Source: an uncultured Collinsella sp. (GTDB lineage: Bacteria; Actinomycetota; Coriobacteriia; Coriobacteriales; Coriobacteriaceae). From it: 12,911 nucleotides of DNA. The notes beneath the pieces were generated by a model. It saw nothing but the letters and a program-made list of their open reading frames with translations. It had not been told where the DNA came from and did not search any database. Below, in pieces: positions 6,898 through 12,763 of the stretch (its first letter is position 1; every line of letters starts with the position of its first letter). The DNA lies in the NCBI GenBank assembly GCA_902494625.1, contig CABUUB010000052.1, positions 1 through 12,911 on the forward strand, given 5' to 3'. The position numbers and the translations under genes were made by a program.

Positions 6898-8079
6898 CTA
6901 CAGCTGCTCGGCCGGACGGTCGGGCGAGCTAAAGCCCGAATCAAACGTGACGACGCACGAGACGTCGGGCCGGCGCTCGTGCACGATGCGCGTGACGAGC
7001 TCCAGCAGCTCCTCGTCGGATATGTCGAAGCCGTCGGGACGCACCAGGTCAAACGAAACAAACCCGTCGTGCTCGTGCAGGTCGTGGATGGAGAGCGCGG
7101 GATCGATCTGCATGACGCCGCGCTTGACCCAGCCGCGCAGGTCGTCGCCGGTGGTGGCGATGGGGTCGCAGTGCAGCGTGATGCCAATGCCCATCTGCCG
7201 TTTGATATCGTGCTCGATGGTGTCCAGGATCTCGTGATGTTCAAACGCGTCGCCCTCGCCGGGCATCTCCACGTGGGCGCTGGCAAACTGACGACCGGGG
7301 CCGTAGTCGTGCACCATGAGGTCGTGCGTACCCAAGACCTGCGGATAGGACATGATCTTGTCGCGGATTGCCTGGACGAGCTTGGGGTCGGGCGCTTGCC
7401 CCAGCAACGGGCTGATGGCGTCGCGCACTAGGCCCATGCCGCTGATGCAGATGAAGATGCCCACACCCAGGCCTGCCCAGCCGTCGAGATCAAAGCCGGT
7501 CGTCTGCGAAATAAGCGCCGCCACCAAGACCGAGCCCGAGGTGATGACGTCGTTTTTGGAGTCCTGCGCCGTGGCGATGAGCGTTTCGGAGTCGATGCGA
7601 TCGCCCAGCGTGCGGTTGAACGCTGCCATCCAGAGCTTAACGAGCATGGACGCAGCCAGTGCCGCAAGGGAAATAAACGTGTAAGCGGTGGGCGAGGGCT
7701 TGATGATCTTGGTGACCGACTCAAGGATCAGGTTGATGCCGACGGCACAAACCAGGACGGCGACAAACAGACCGGCCAGGTACTCGTAGCGGCCGTGGCC
7801 GTAAGGGTGGCCCTCGTCTGCCGGGCGGCTGGCAAGGCGGAACCCGAGCAGACTCACGATGTTGCTCGAGGCATCGGAGAGGTTGTTGAAAGCGTCGGCG
7901 ATGAGGGAGACGGAGCCGGCAAGCAGGCCCGCGATGCCCTTGGCCAGGCACAGGGTGATGTTGAGGCCAATGCAGACGAGGCTTACGGCAAAACCCGCGT
8001 TGGTGCGGCAAGATGCATCGACCGGCTCGCCCTCGCTGCCGGGAACAAGCGTATGTACCAGCCGATTTACAAATAGCAT
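6898..8079 (-). CDS. Cation diffusion facilitator (CDF) metal efflux transporter with duplicated cytosolic domain
   Basis: 393 aa. Six membrane helices lie between about 27 and 220. The family exports divalent metals in exchange for protons as a dimer. In TM2, IADAFNNLSDASSN puts Asp62 and Asn66 where E. coli YiiP has its DxxxD. In TM5, AQDSKNDV gives Asp173 and Asp177 where zinc CDFs have HxxxD. The set lacks His, which fits manganese or a related metal better than zinc (inference). The loop HPYGHGRYEY (91-100) is typical. The first cytosolic domain contains HDLMVHDYG, HHEI and HCD (303-305). Residues 318-380 (MQIDPALSIHDLHEHDGF, then FDLVRPDG) look like a second such domain. The ATG at 8079 has GAGGA eight bases upstream; longer in-frame starts lack a ribosome binding site. 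Confidence 0.93.
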   Translation of the reverse strand: MLFVNRLVHTLVPGSEGEPVDASCRTNAGFAVSLVCIGLNITLCLAKGIAGLLAGSVSLIADAFNNLSDASSNIVSLLGFRLASRPADEGHPYGHGRYEYLAGLFVAVLVCAVGINLILESVTKIIKPSPTAYTFISLAALAASMLVKLWMAAFNRTLGDRIDSETLIATAQDSKNDVITSGSVLVAALISQTTGFDLDGWAGLGVGIFICISGMGLVRDAISPLLGQAPDPKLVQAIRDKIMSYPQVLGTHDLMVHDYGPGRQFASAHVEMPGEGDAFEHHEILDTIEHDIKRQMGIGITLHCDPIATTGDDLRGWVKRGVMQIDPALSIHDLHEHDGFVSFDLVRPDGFDISDEELLELVTRIVHERRPDVSCVVTFDSGFSSPDRPAEQL

Positions 8080-8112
8080 AGCGGTCGTCCTCACAATCAT
8101 GTTTAAGGGGAT

Positions 8113-8118
8113 AGTGTA
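8113..8118 (-). promoter_or_regulatory. Candidate -10 of the CDF transporter gene
   Basis: Read on the minus strand, GCTACACTATCC contains TACACT, a 4-of-6 match to TATAAT, about 34 bases before the ATG at 8079. No convincing -35 was found. Confidence 0.35.
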
Positions 8119-8231
8119 GCTCGCGCGGGGGCGCCGTGCACCGATGCTCAGAAAATGCAGCAATAGTCTGCCGGTGCTAACGAGCGAGCCTTCTCGTCTG
8201 CCTGGGTGGTCCATTTTGGGCCACATGGGTA

Positions 8232-8260
8232 TGGGCATGTGCCTGCTTGCTCGACATACT
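8232..8260 (+). promoter_or_regulatory. Candidate promoter of the zinc-ribbon gene
   Basis: TGGGCA (8232-8237) and CATACT (8255-8260), 17 bases apart, each match four of six consensus positions. The -10 lies inside the palindrome at 8251-8269. The start site would be near 8267, just before the ribosome binding site at 8284. Confidence 0.4.
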
Positions 8261-8269
8261 TAATGTCGA
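8251..8269. promoter_or_regulatory. Perfect 7-5-7 palindrome, candidate operator
   Basis: TCGACAT-ACTTA-ATGTCGA has seven-base arms that match perfectly around a five-base centre. It lies 29 bases before the zinc-ribbon start and overlaps the candidate -10. The AT-rich centre and the position suit a dimeric repressor. As RNA it could also form a short hairpin. Confidence 0.5.
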
Positions 8270-8297
8270 CAGCCCCTGTGCAAAGGAGGACGTTTCC

Positions 8298-9635
8298 ATG
8301 GACGAGATGTTTGCCATTAAATGTCAAAACTGCGGCGGCCCTATGTACTCGCACCAAGCTAAGCGCAGCTTTGAGTGCGCTTATTGCGGTGCGGTCATTC
8401 CGTGGCAGGCGGACGCCGGAGAGCCCAAGAGCGCCCTGGGCATTCGCCATGCGCCGTTGACGGTTGTCGATGGGCTGCTTAAGCTCACCCATGTGTCGCA
8501 GCTCGAGCACCCGGTGGACCCGGACTGGTATTTCTTCAATTCATACTGGCGCAATCAGTCGGTTCTGGAACATCTGCTGTGGGAGGATCGCGGCACGGCG
8601 CAGGAGTTCCAAGAGGCCACGCATGTGAGTATTCCTTGCCCCTTCTGTGGTGCGTCCTTTGAGGGCGAGTCGACCCAGCGCGTGTTTGAGTGCCCGTCCT
8701 GCGGCAACAAGATCGGCATTGCCGACCTGCTCAAGCCGGGGACGTTTAGCAAGCGTCTGACCATGGGCGTGGGTGCGGAGTATGTGCCGGATCAGGGCAT
8801 TCCCTGCGAAATCTCGCCGCAGCAGGCACGTGCAAACGCGCTGCAGCTGGTGCGCCAGTACCCGGATGCCTTTGCCGGGCACGACGTGGAAGATGCGATC
8901 CAAAACGACATGATGCTCTTCTACTTCCCCATGGCGCTGGCGGACCTGCGCATGATGGCGAGCTTCCCGGGCAAGGGCCTGAGCAAGGAAACCCTGGTGT
9001 ACTACGAGGTGCTCGACTGGGCATACCCCAGGGCAAACTACCTGGACGTTCGCCCCATGGGCATTTTGGAGCCGTGGGACTTTGCCAAGGTCGGTCCGTT
9101 CGATCCCGCCATGCAGGAAGGCGACTTCCGCGTCGTCTCCGTCGATGCATCTACCAAGGACCAGGTGGTCATTGATAAGTTGGCGCTCGACGTTGCGGGC
9201 AACGATGCCGAGGCCGTACTGGGGCTCAATAAAAAGAGCATCCGAACCTGGGCGCGCAAGGCCCGCAAGCATAAGGATGGCCTGGTGATGGTGCCGGTCT
9301 ACTTTGTCGATCGTCCGGCGACGGACAGCCGCGATGGCGAGCAGGTGCGCATTGCCGTAAACGGACAGACGGGCCGCGCGGCCGCGGTGGTGTTTAGTGA
9401 CAAGCGCGAAACGCACGTCGTGGCGCCGCTCAATCCGAGCCTGCATCTGTCCGGTGAGAGCACCGTGCATGCCACGCCTATCGAGGTCAAATATATTAAA
9501 TCTCCGTTCCTATACCAGATCGTGCGCCGTGGAGGCGGCGAGCAACCGCGCCAGGTGGCAGCCGCCGTCGAGGGTTCCTACCGAGAAGAAAAGCCCAAAC
9601 GCCGCGGCCTGGTGGGTGCACTATTTGGGAAGTAG
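8298..9635 (+). CDS. Double zinc-ribbon protein of unknown function
   Basis: 445 aa. The first zinc ribbon is Cys9-x2-Cys12 with Cys27-x2-Cys30 (CQNCGG, then CAYCG). The second is Cys114-x2-Cys117 with Cys132-x2-Cys135 (CPFCG, then CPSCG). Both look intact. The middle (about 175-275) is rich in Tyr, Trp and Met with no motif I recognise. Residues 328-370 contain LVMVPVYFVDRP followed by VRIAVNGQTGRAAA. A VPxY then VNGQTG pattern of this kind occurs in bacterial zinc-ribbon proteins often mislabelled as TFIIB-type or PriA-like. The tail is basic (KPKRRG). There is no helicase or nuclease motif, signal peptide or membrane helix. The ATG at 8298 is chosen for the near-perfect AAAGGAGGA eight bases upstream; a longer frame from 8247 would start in the operator. 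It is divergent from the metal transporter, so a shared metal link is possible but unproven. Confidence 0.85.
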   Translation: MDEMFAIKCQNCGGPMYSHQAKRSFECAYCGAVIPWQADAGEPKSALGIRHAPLTVVDGLLKLTHVSQLEHPVDPDWYFFNSYWRNQSVLEHLLWEDRGTAQEFQEATHVSIPCPFCGASFEGESTQRVFECPSCGNKIGIADLLKPGTFSKRLTMGVGAEYVPDQGIPCEISPQQARANALQLVRQYPDAFAGHDVEDAIQNDMMLFYFPMALADLRMMASFPGKGLSKETLVYYEVLDWAYPRANYLDVRPMGILEPWDFAKVGPFDPAMQEGDFRVVSVDASTKDQVVIDKLALDVAGNDAEAVLGLNKKSIRTWARKARKHKDGLVMVPVYFVDRPATDSRDGEQVRIAVNGQTGRAAAVVFSDKRETHVVAPLNPSLHLSGESTVHATPIEVKYIKSPFLYQIVRRGGGEQPRQVAAAVEGSYREEKPKRRGLVGALFGK

Positions 9636-9681
9636 GGGAGCGGTGCTGGTTAGTCTTATGACGCGATAGCCAGGGGCGTGG

Positions 9682-9707
9682 GGCAGCTCACGGGAGCGCG
9701 GGCTGCC
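9682..9707 (+). terminator. Possible weak terminator after the zinc-ribbon gene
   Basis: GGCAGC (9682-9687) pairs with GCTGCC (9702-9707) across a GC-rich 14-base loop. The following bases (GTCTGATTGTTTG) hold only a broken T-run. It lies about 47 bases after the stop codon. Confidence 0.35.
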
Positions 9708-9752
9708 GTCTGATTGTTTGAGGGTGCCAGATGTAAATAAACAGTGGAGCGG

Positions 9753-9782
9753 CTGCAAAAGGGTCTCGCCACCGGGTAAAAT
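9753..9782 (+). promoter_or_regulatory. Candidate promoter of the plus-strand small RNA
   Basis: TAAAAT (9777-9782) is a strong -10. CTGCAA (9753-9758) is a 3-of-6 -35 with an 18-base spacer. The flanks GG and C of the -10 are kept in the inverted copy at 10058-10066, which argues that the element is functional. Confidence 0.55.
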
Positions 9783-9841
9783 CAGGTTGTGCCGCGGAAC
9801 CCGCTCCTCAGCTAGTCACACTTCGGAAGCGCGGGCAACGC
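9760..9841 (+). repeat. Left copy of an inverted, inward-facing promoter-leader element
   Basis: Shared blocks with the right copy, in order, are AGGGT..CTC.CCACCG.GG (9760-9776), GGTAAAATC (9775-9783, identical), TGCCGCGGAACCCGC (9790-9804, 14 of 15) and GCGGGCAACGC (9831-9841, identical). This copy carries 26 extra bases (9805-9830) between the last two blocks. CCCGC (9800-9804) can pair with GCGGG (9831-9835), and GTTG (9786-9789) with CAAC (9836-9839). Confidence 0.85.
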
Positions 9842-9883
9842 AGGTGCTATCGTCTTAAAGGGTCGGCTGCAACCGACCCTTTT
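9789..9883 (+). ncRNA. Candidate structured small RNA, about 95 nt
   Basis: A TAAAAT promoter lies just upstream, a perfect terminator ends the unit, and no ATG occurs inside, so a non-coding RNA is the simplest reading. A five-base-pair stem CCCGC/GCGGG plus GTTG/CAAC encloses a CTTCGGAAG hairpin region. The closely related minus-strand copy keeps these pairings: its one substitution in the stem changes a C-G pair to U-G. It lacks the GGAAGnnGCAGC hallmark of SRP RNA and any riboswitch core I know. It could be an antitoxin-like RNA, a trans-acting sRNA or an attenuated leader. The Rfam Collinsella-1 motif is worth testing; I cannot recall its sequence. Confidence 0.55.
9857..9883. terminator. 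Intrinsic terminator, probably bidirectional
   Basis: AAAGGGTCGG (9857-9866) and CCGACCCTTT (9873-9882) form a ten-base-pair stem with a CTGCAA loop. On the plus strand the stem ends in TTTT; on the minus strand CCGACCC is followed by TTTAAG, a weaker T-run. It ends the plus-strand RNA and could also end the minus-strand small-peptide transcript. Confidence 0.85.
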
Positions 9884-9905
9884 CTATGACTCCCTTCGCT
9901 ATCCG

Positions 9906-9998
9906 TTACTGCTTATATTCCCGCCAGATCGAGTAGAGGTTCCGGGCAATGCCGGTCACATACATCGAGAGGCGCAGGATTTCAAGAAACAAGTTCAT
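9906..9998 (-). CDS. 30-aa small hydrophobic/basic peptide (candidate toxin-like small protein)
   Basis: The minus strand has an ATG at 9998, 30 sense codons and TAA at 9906-9908. GGGGTGA, a good anti-SD match allowing one G-U, ends five bases before the ATG. The N-terminal half is hydrophobic (MNLFLEILRLSMYVTGIA), and the rest is aromatic and basic (RNLYSIWREYKQ). The helix is amphipathic enough to be membrane-active. It lies downstream of the right-hand promoter-leader copy and upstream of the shared terminator. Length, layout and composition recall type I toxins such as Fst, but no Fst sequence motif is evident. It could instead be a regulatory peptide or chance. I rate coding as likely, function as open. 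Confidence 0.55.
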   Translation of the reverse strand: MNLFLEILRLSMYVTGIARNLYSIWREYKQ

Positions 9999-10024
9999 AG
10001 GCTTCACCCCAATCGGAGATCGGA

Positions 10025-10092
10025 GCGTTGCCCGCAGGCGGATTCCGCGGCAGTCAAGATTTTACCTCACAGGCCGCGGTGGGAGGCACCCT
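10025..10092 (-). repeat. Right copy of the inverted promoter-leader element
   Basis: Read on the minus strand, the blocks are AGGGTGCCTCCCACCGCGG (10092-10074), GGTAAAATC (10066-10058), TGCCGCGGAATCCGC (10052-10038) and GCGGGCAACGC (10035-10025). Only two bases separate the last two blocks, giving a UCCG-CCUG-CGGG hairpin. The -10 TAAAAT (10064-10059) would start an RNA near 10052. Its leader would reach the small-peptide ATG at 9998 after about 54 bases. No good -35 is visible. Confidence 0.85.
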
Positions 10093-10141
10093 GCCCATCC
10101 CCTGGTTTGGAGCAGTGTCGATCTAACGGGCAATCAAACCC

Positions 10142-10363
10142 CTAGCGCTCTTTGAATTGAGCAAGCATCTGCCCGAAGAAGCTGAGCCCGGATGGCTCAT
10201 AAATGAGTGAACCGCCGTCCGCGGTCCTGTAGAGCCCGCAGGGGAGGTAGCGCCCGTCGGGGAGGACATAGAGGTTGGCTTCTTTCTTCAGTCCTGCTGG
10301 AAATAGCGGAATCCCGTTTTCGTCCATTTGGAACTCATCAATATTCGCGATCTCTCTTTCCAT
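10142..10363 (-). CDS. 73-aa hypothetical protein
   Basis: Not recognised. The product begins MEREIANIDEFQMDENGIPL and holds a Gly/Tyr/Leu-rich core (YVLPDGRYLPCGLYRTADGG, then LIYEPSGLSFFG). There is no signal peptide or membrane helix, and it has one Cys. The acidic N-terminus and the beta-rich, turn-rich core suggest a small soluble domain. The ATG at 10363 is preceded by AGCAGG four bases away, a weak site; an internal ATG (residue 13) is possible but has no better site. It lies 35 bases after the ADP-ribosylglycohydrolase stop on the same strand, so it is probably co-transcribed with that gene. Confidence 0.6.
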   Translation of the reverse strand: MEREIANIDEFQMDENGIPLFPAGLKKEANLYVLPDGRYLPCGLYRTADGGSLIYEPSGLSFFGQMLAQFKER

Positions 10364-10398
10364 GGCGCCTGCTGGTCAGTTTCTATCGTAAGTGCGCC

Positions 10399-11187
10399 CT
10401 AAAACAAACACTGCTCTATCAGCTCTTTACCGCGCAAGGCGTCGATCCACTCTCGTGGAATTGCGTCGATGCCGTATGCCGTGCCGGCGAGCGCACCTGC
10501 GACGGCTGCGGTGGTGTCGGTGTCGTCGCCCAGGTTGACGGCGGCAAGCACGCAATCTTCGTAGCTGTTAGTGTTGACGAAACACCAGGTGGCTGCTTTA
10601 AGCGTGTCGCGCACGAAGCCGCCAGACCTGATTTCGTGCTCGGGCACGTCTTTCAGCTGGAGCACCCACGAGGGAAGCGCGTCGTTCATCACATCCCTCA
10701 TTAGCTCGATAAATATGACGCATGCATCGGTCGACGTTCTGTGGGCGTGCGTAATCGCGGAGACCTCGCAGATCTCGTCGTCTGTCGCATCGGTGAACGC
10801 CAGGGGAGCGATGCGCATGAGCGATCCGTTGCCGTTGTCGCGCTCGCCGGAGCCTCCTTTGCCGGTGTGCAAGGCGCGGGCGGTCGTGCCGCCATAATCG
10901 AAAACGCCGTCGATCGTATACTCGCCACGGGCAATCCAGCTGACGAATTTGTCGCGCATGTCTGCGGTGTCGATGTGCCCAAGCTCTCTAATCGAGTCGC
11001 AGGTAGCAAGCGTCATGGACGTGTCATCGCTCCAGGTGCCGGCGGGCTGCCCGTGCGTGCCGTAGCCGATCATGTCGGGGCATTCGAACGTGCCGCGAGG
11101 CATAAACTCGTATGGAACGCCCAGCGCGTCGCCGACGGCAAGCCCATAGATGCAATCGCGTAGTGTTGTTTTCGGTCTGTCTGTCAT
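10399..11187 (-). CDS. ADP-ribosylglycohydrolase family protein (DraG/ARH type)
   Basis: 262 aa. The family hydrolyses ADP-ribose from proteins or related adducts using a two-magnesium centre. The N-terminus has YGLAVGDALGVPYEF (14-28). The first metal motif is TWSDDTSMT (51-59), NGSLMRIAPLAF spans 120-131, and the helix AITHAHRTS is at 144-152. The C-terminal metal motif is NLGDDTDTTAAVAGALAG (218-235), with Asp221, Asp222 and Asp224. All key acidic residues are present, so it should be active. Length is typical of compact bacterial members. GAGGAG lies five bases before the ATG. It follows the nuclease gene by 63 bases and precedes the 73-aa gene by 35, all on the minus strand. The substrate cannot be read from sequence. 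Confidence 0.93.
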   Translation of the reverse strand: MTDRPKTTLRDCIYGLAVGDALGVPYEFMPRGTFECPDMIGYGTHGQPAGTWSDDTSMTLATCDSIRELGHIDTADMRDKFVSWIARGEYTIDGVFDYGGTTARALHTGKGGSGERDNGNGSLMRIAPLAFTDATDDEICEVSAITHAHRTSTDACVIFIELMRDVMNDALPSWVLQLKDVPEHEIRSGGFVRDTLKAATWCFVNTNSYEDCVLAAVNLGDDTDTTAAVAGALAGTAYGIDAIPREWIDALRGKELIEQCLF

Positions 11188-11203
11188 GGAGCGCTCCTCT
11201 TAT

Positions 11204-11231
11204 GTCGGGGGATATGAAACGCCGTCGGGGG
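11204..11231. repeat. Direct repeat GTCGGGGG, two copies 20 bp apart
   Basis: GTCGGGGG occurs at 11204-11211 and 11224-11231. On the minus strand the units read ATACCCCCGAC and ATATCCCCCGAC, upstream of the ADP-ribosylglycohydrolase start. A spacing of about two helical turns suits tandem binding of a regulator, but chance is not excluded. Confidence 0.4.
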
Positions 11232-11250
11232 TATCGGTCGCAACGTGCTG

Positions 11251-12300
11251 CTACCCTTGCGTTTCGCCATTAGTCGCTTCGTTGATGGCGCGGTACTCGG
11301 CACTCAGCTCGCGCGCCAGCTCTTCCTTGCTTGGAAGATACGGCAGGTATTTGGCGGCAAACACTTGGTCGTTGTCTTCGGGCAGCGTGTACTCGACAAT
11401 CGAATCGCTTTTGTCCGCGCAGAGCACGATGCCTATGGGCGGATTGTCGCCTTCGTTCATGAGCTCGCGCGTGTAGTAGTTCACATACATTTGCATCTGG
11501 CCCAGGTCCTGATGCGTAAAATCATCGGTCTTAAGGTCGATGAGCACGAAGCAGCGCATCAGATTGTTGTAAAAAACAAGGTCAATATAGAAATGGCGCC
11601 CATCAAAGGTGATGCGCTTTTGGCGCGCCTCGAAAGCGAAGCCACGGCCAAGCTCCAGTAGGAACTTCTGAAGATGCGTGATGAGCGCCTGCTCTAGATC
11701 GCTCTCGCGAAACGTAGCATCGTCCGAGAAACCTAAAAACTCCAGTACATATGGGTCGCGGATGATATCCTCGGGGCGACGAGCCGGGGCGCTCTCTTGG
11801 ATTTCCTGGGTGACGGCCTCCTTGTCCTTGCTGGCAAGTAGGCGCTCGCGGAACATGGTGTTGATCTGGCGTTCGAGCTGACGCGTGCTCCAGCGAGAAA
11901 CGGCGCATTCGTTCATGTACCATGTGCGAGCATCAGGGTCGGGAATGCGCATCAACCTGCGGTAATGAGTCCAGCTCAATTCGCTACGCAGTGCGTCGCG
12001 AATTGGAAACGCAAGAAAGAACTGACGCATATTGCGAAGGTTTGCGATGCCAAAGCCTCTTCCGAAATCCGCGGTAAGCCTTCTGGAGAGGCCTGCAATC
12101 AATGCCTCTCCATATGCTGCGCGCTCCTCTCCGCCCTGCTCATCAACTATGCTCTTGCCGATCTCCCAATACGCCTCAACCATCGCAAAGTTAACGGCGG
12201 TATAGGCCTTGTCGCGAGCGGCGTTGAGAATCGAGGAAACCTGCTTGTAAAAACCTTCGGGCACGATTGCCGATTTTCCACGGTTTACCAGTTCGCCCAT
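11251..12300 (-). CDS. YhcG-type PDDEXK nuclease domain protein (DUF1016 family)
   Basis: 349 aa from the ATG (350 from the GTG one codon upstream at 12303). Residues about 15-160 fit the DUF1016 N-terminal helical domain: NFAMVEAYWEIGKSIV, then YGEALIAGLSRRLTADFGRG and FGIANLRNMRQFF. Residues about 175-335 fit the PDDEXK fold: DPYVLEFLGF, then ALITHLQKFLLELGRGFAF, then the core HFYIDLVFYNN with Asp240 and VLIDLKT with Asp255 and Lys257. QMQMYVNYY follows, and GIVLCADKSDSIVEY closes the fold. Residue numbers count from the ATG. This is a widespread predicted nuclease, often seen near restriction or mobile genes, with poorly known function. The start is uncertain by one codon; GGGG lies eight bases before the ATG. 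No other restriction genes are in this window. Confidence 0.92.
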   Translation of the reverse strand: MGELVNRGKSAIVPEGFYKQVSSILNAARDKAYTAVNFAMVEAYWEIGKSIVDEQGGEERAAYGEALIAGLSRRLTADFGRGFGIANLRNMRQFFLAFPIRDALRSELSWTHYRRLMRIPDPDARTWYMNECAVSRWSTRQLERQINTMFRERLLASKDKEAVTQEIQESAPARRPEDIIRDPYVLEFLGFSDDATFRESDLEQALITHLQKFLLELGRGFAFEARQKRITFDGRHFYIDLVFYNNLMRCFVLIDLKTDDFTHQDLGQMQMYVNYYTRELMNEGDNPPIGIVLCADKSDSIVEYTLPEDNDQVFAAKYLPYLPSKEELARELSAEYRAINEATNGETQG

Positions 12301-12393
12301 CACTGTCGCCCCACTTTCCTCTTGTGGAATGCATCTTTATCGCATCTAGTTTAAAGCCTCGCGCGGACACGAATTGCTGTGCTGTCTGGCACC

Positions 12394-12423
12394 TTCGCAT
12401 GGGAGCCTTGCGGTGACTAAAAT
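12394..12423 (+). promoter_or_regulatory. Promoter of the PH-like protein gene
   Basis: TTCGCA (12394-12399, 4 of 6) and TAAAAT (12418-12423) are 18 bases apart. The start site would be near 12430, which rules out the in-frame GTG at 12424 as the start codon and supports the ATG at 12469. Confidence 0.6.
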
Positions 12424-12468
12424 GTGGCAATAGAGACAGTTTTAGCGAACCCCACGGGAGTGACGCGT

Positions 12469-12738
12469 ATGGACAACAACACGCTGCTATTCCAGGACAA
12501 AGGTTCGGGTAGGTTTAAAGACGTTAAGATCTACCCCAATCGTATTGAGGTGCTCAAGAAGGGCACTTTTGGTGGCAAGCACACCGAAATTGTCTATCTT
12601 AAGGACATTACGGGCGTCAATAGAATCAAAGGCCGGGATGTTTTTCTGCGCAATCGACTGTTGACCGCTTGCGTCTTTAGCCTGAGTAGCCGCTCCCAAG
12701 CTCAGGAGTTCGTGAACGCGCTGAACATGGTGATGTAG
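12469..12738 (+). CDS. Small PH-like domain protein
   Basis: 89 aa, cytosolic, with no membrane helix. The pattern of alternating strands (FKDVKIYPNRIEVLKKGTF, then KHTEIVYLKDITGVNRIKG, then a C-terminal helix SQAQEFVNALN) fits the small bacterial PH-like fold found in DUF4429-type and SHOCT-linked proteins. In such proteins the strand with YLKDITGV carries the typical I/L-x-x-I-x-x-V signature. The ATG is chosen because GGGAG lies eight bases upstream and the promoter rules out the upstream GTG. The function of these single-domain proteins is unknown. It is divergent from the nuclease gene, with 168 bases between the two starts. Confidence 0.75.
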   Translation: MDNNTLLFQDKGSGRFKDVKIYPNRIEVLKKGTFGGKHTEIVYLKDITGVNRIKGRDVFLRNRLLTACVFSLSSRSQAQEFVNALNMVM

Positions 12739-12763
12739 TCGATAGCGGCGTTCGGGCCAAGGT

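Noticed and set aside
8080..8238. 53-codon N-terminal extension of the CDF transporter
   Set aside because: The extra residues are not CDF-like, no ribosome binding site precedes the upstream starts, and the candidate -10 lies within it.
9784..9883. SRP (4.5S) RNA, tRNA or known riboswitch
   Set aside because: The SRP GGAAG...GCAGC tetraloop core, the tRNA T-arm (GGTTCGA) and known riboswitch cores that I can recall are all absent; the GGAAGCGCGGGC stretch is only superficially similar.
9760..10092. Insertion sequence with terminal inverted repeats
   Set aside because: The arms are inverted, but no target-site duplication is visible and no transposase frame lies between them; a MITE-like origin stays open as an alternative only.
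9949..10155. 68-codon plus-strand frame through the non-coding island
   Set aside because: An AGAGG does lie upstream, but the product is Arg/Pro-rich without family features, is antisense to the better small-peptide frame, and runs through the structured repeat.
12424..12468. GTG start extending the PH-like protein by 15 residues
   Set aside because: The GTG directly follows the TAAAAT -10 and would lie before the transcript start.
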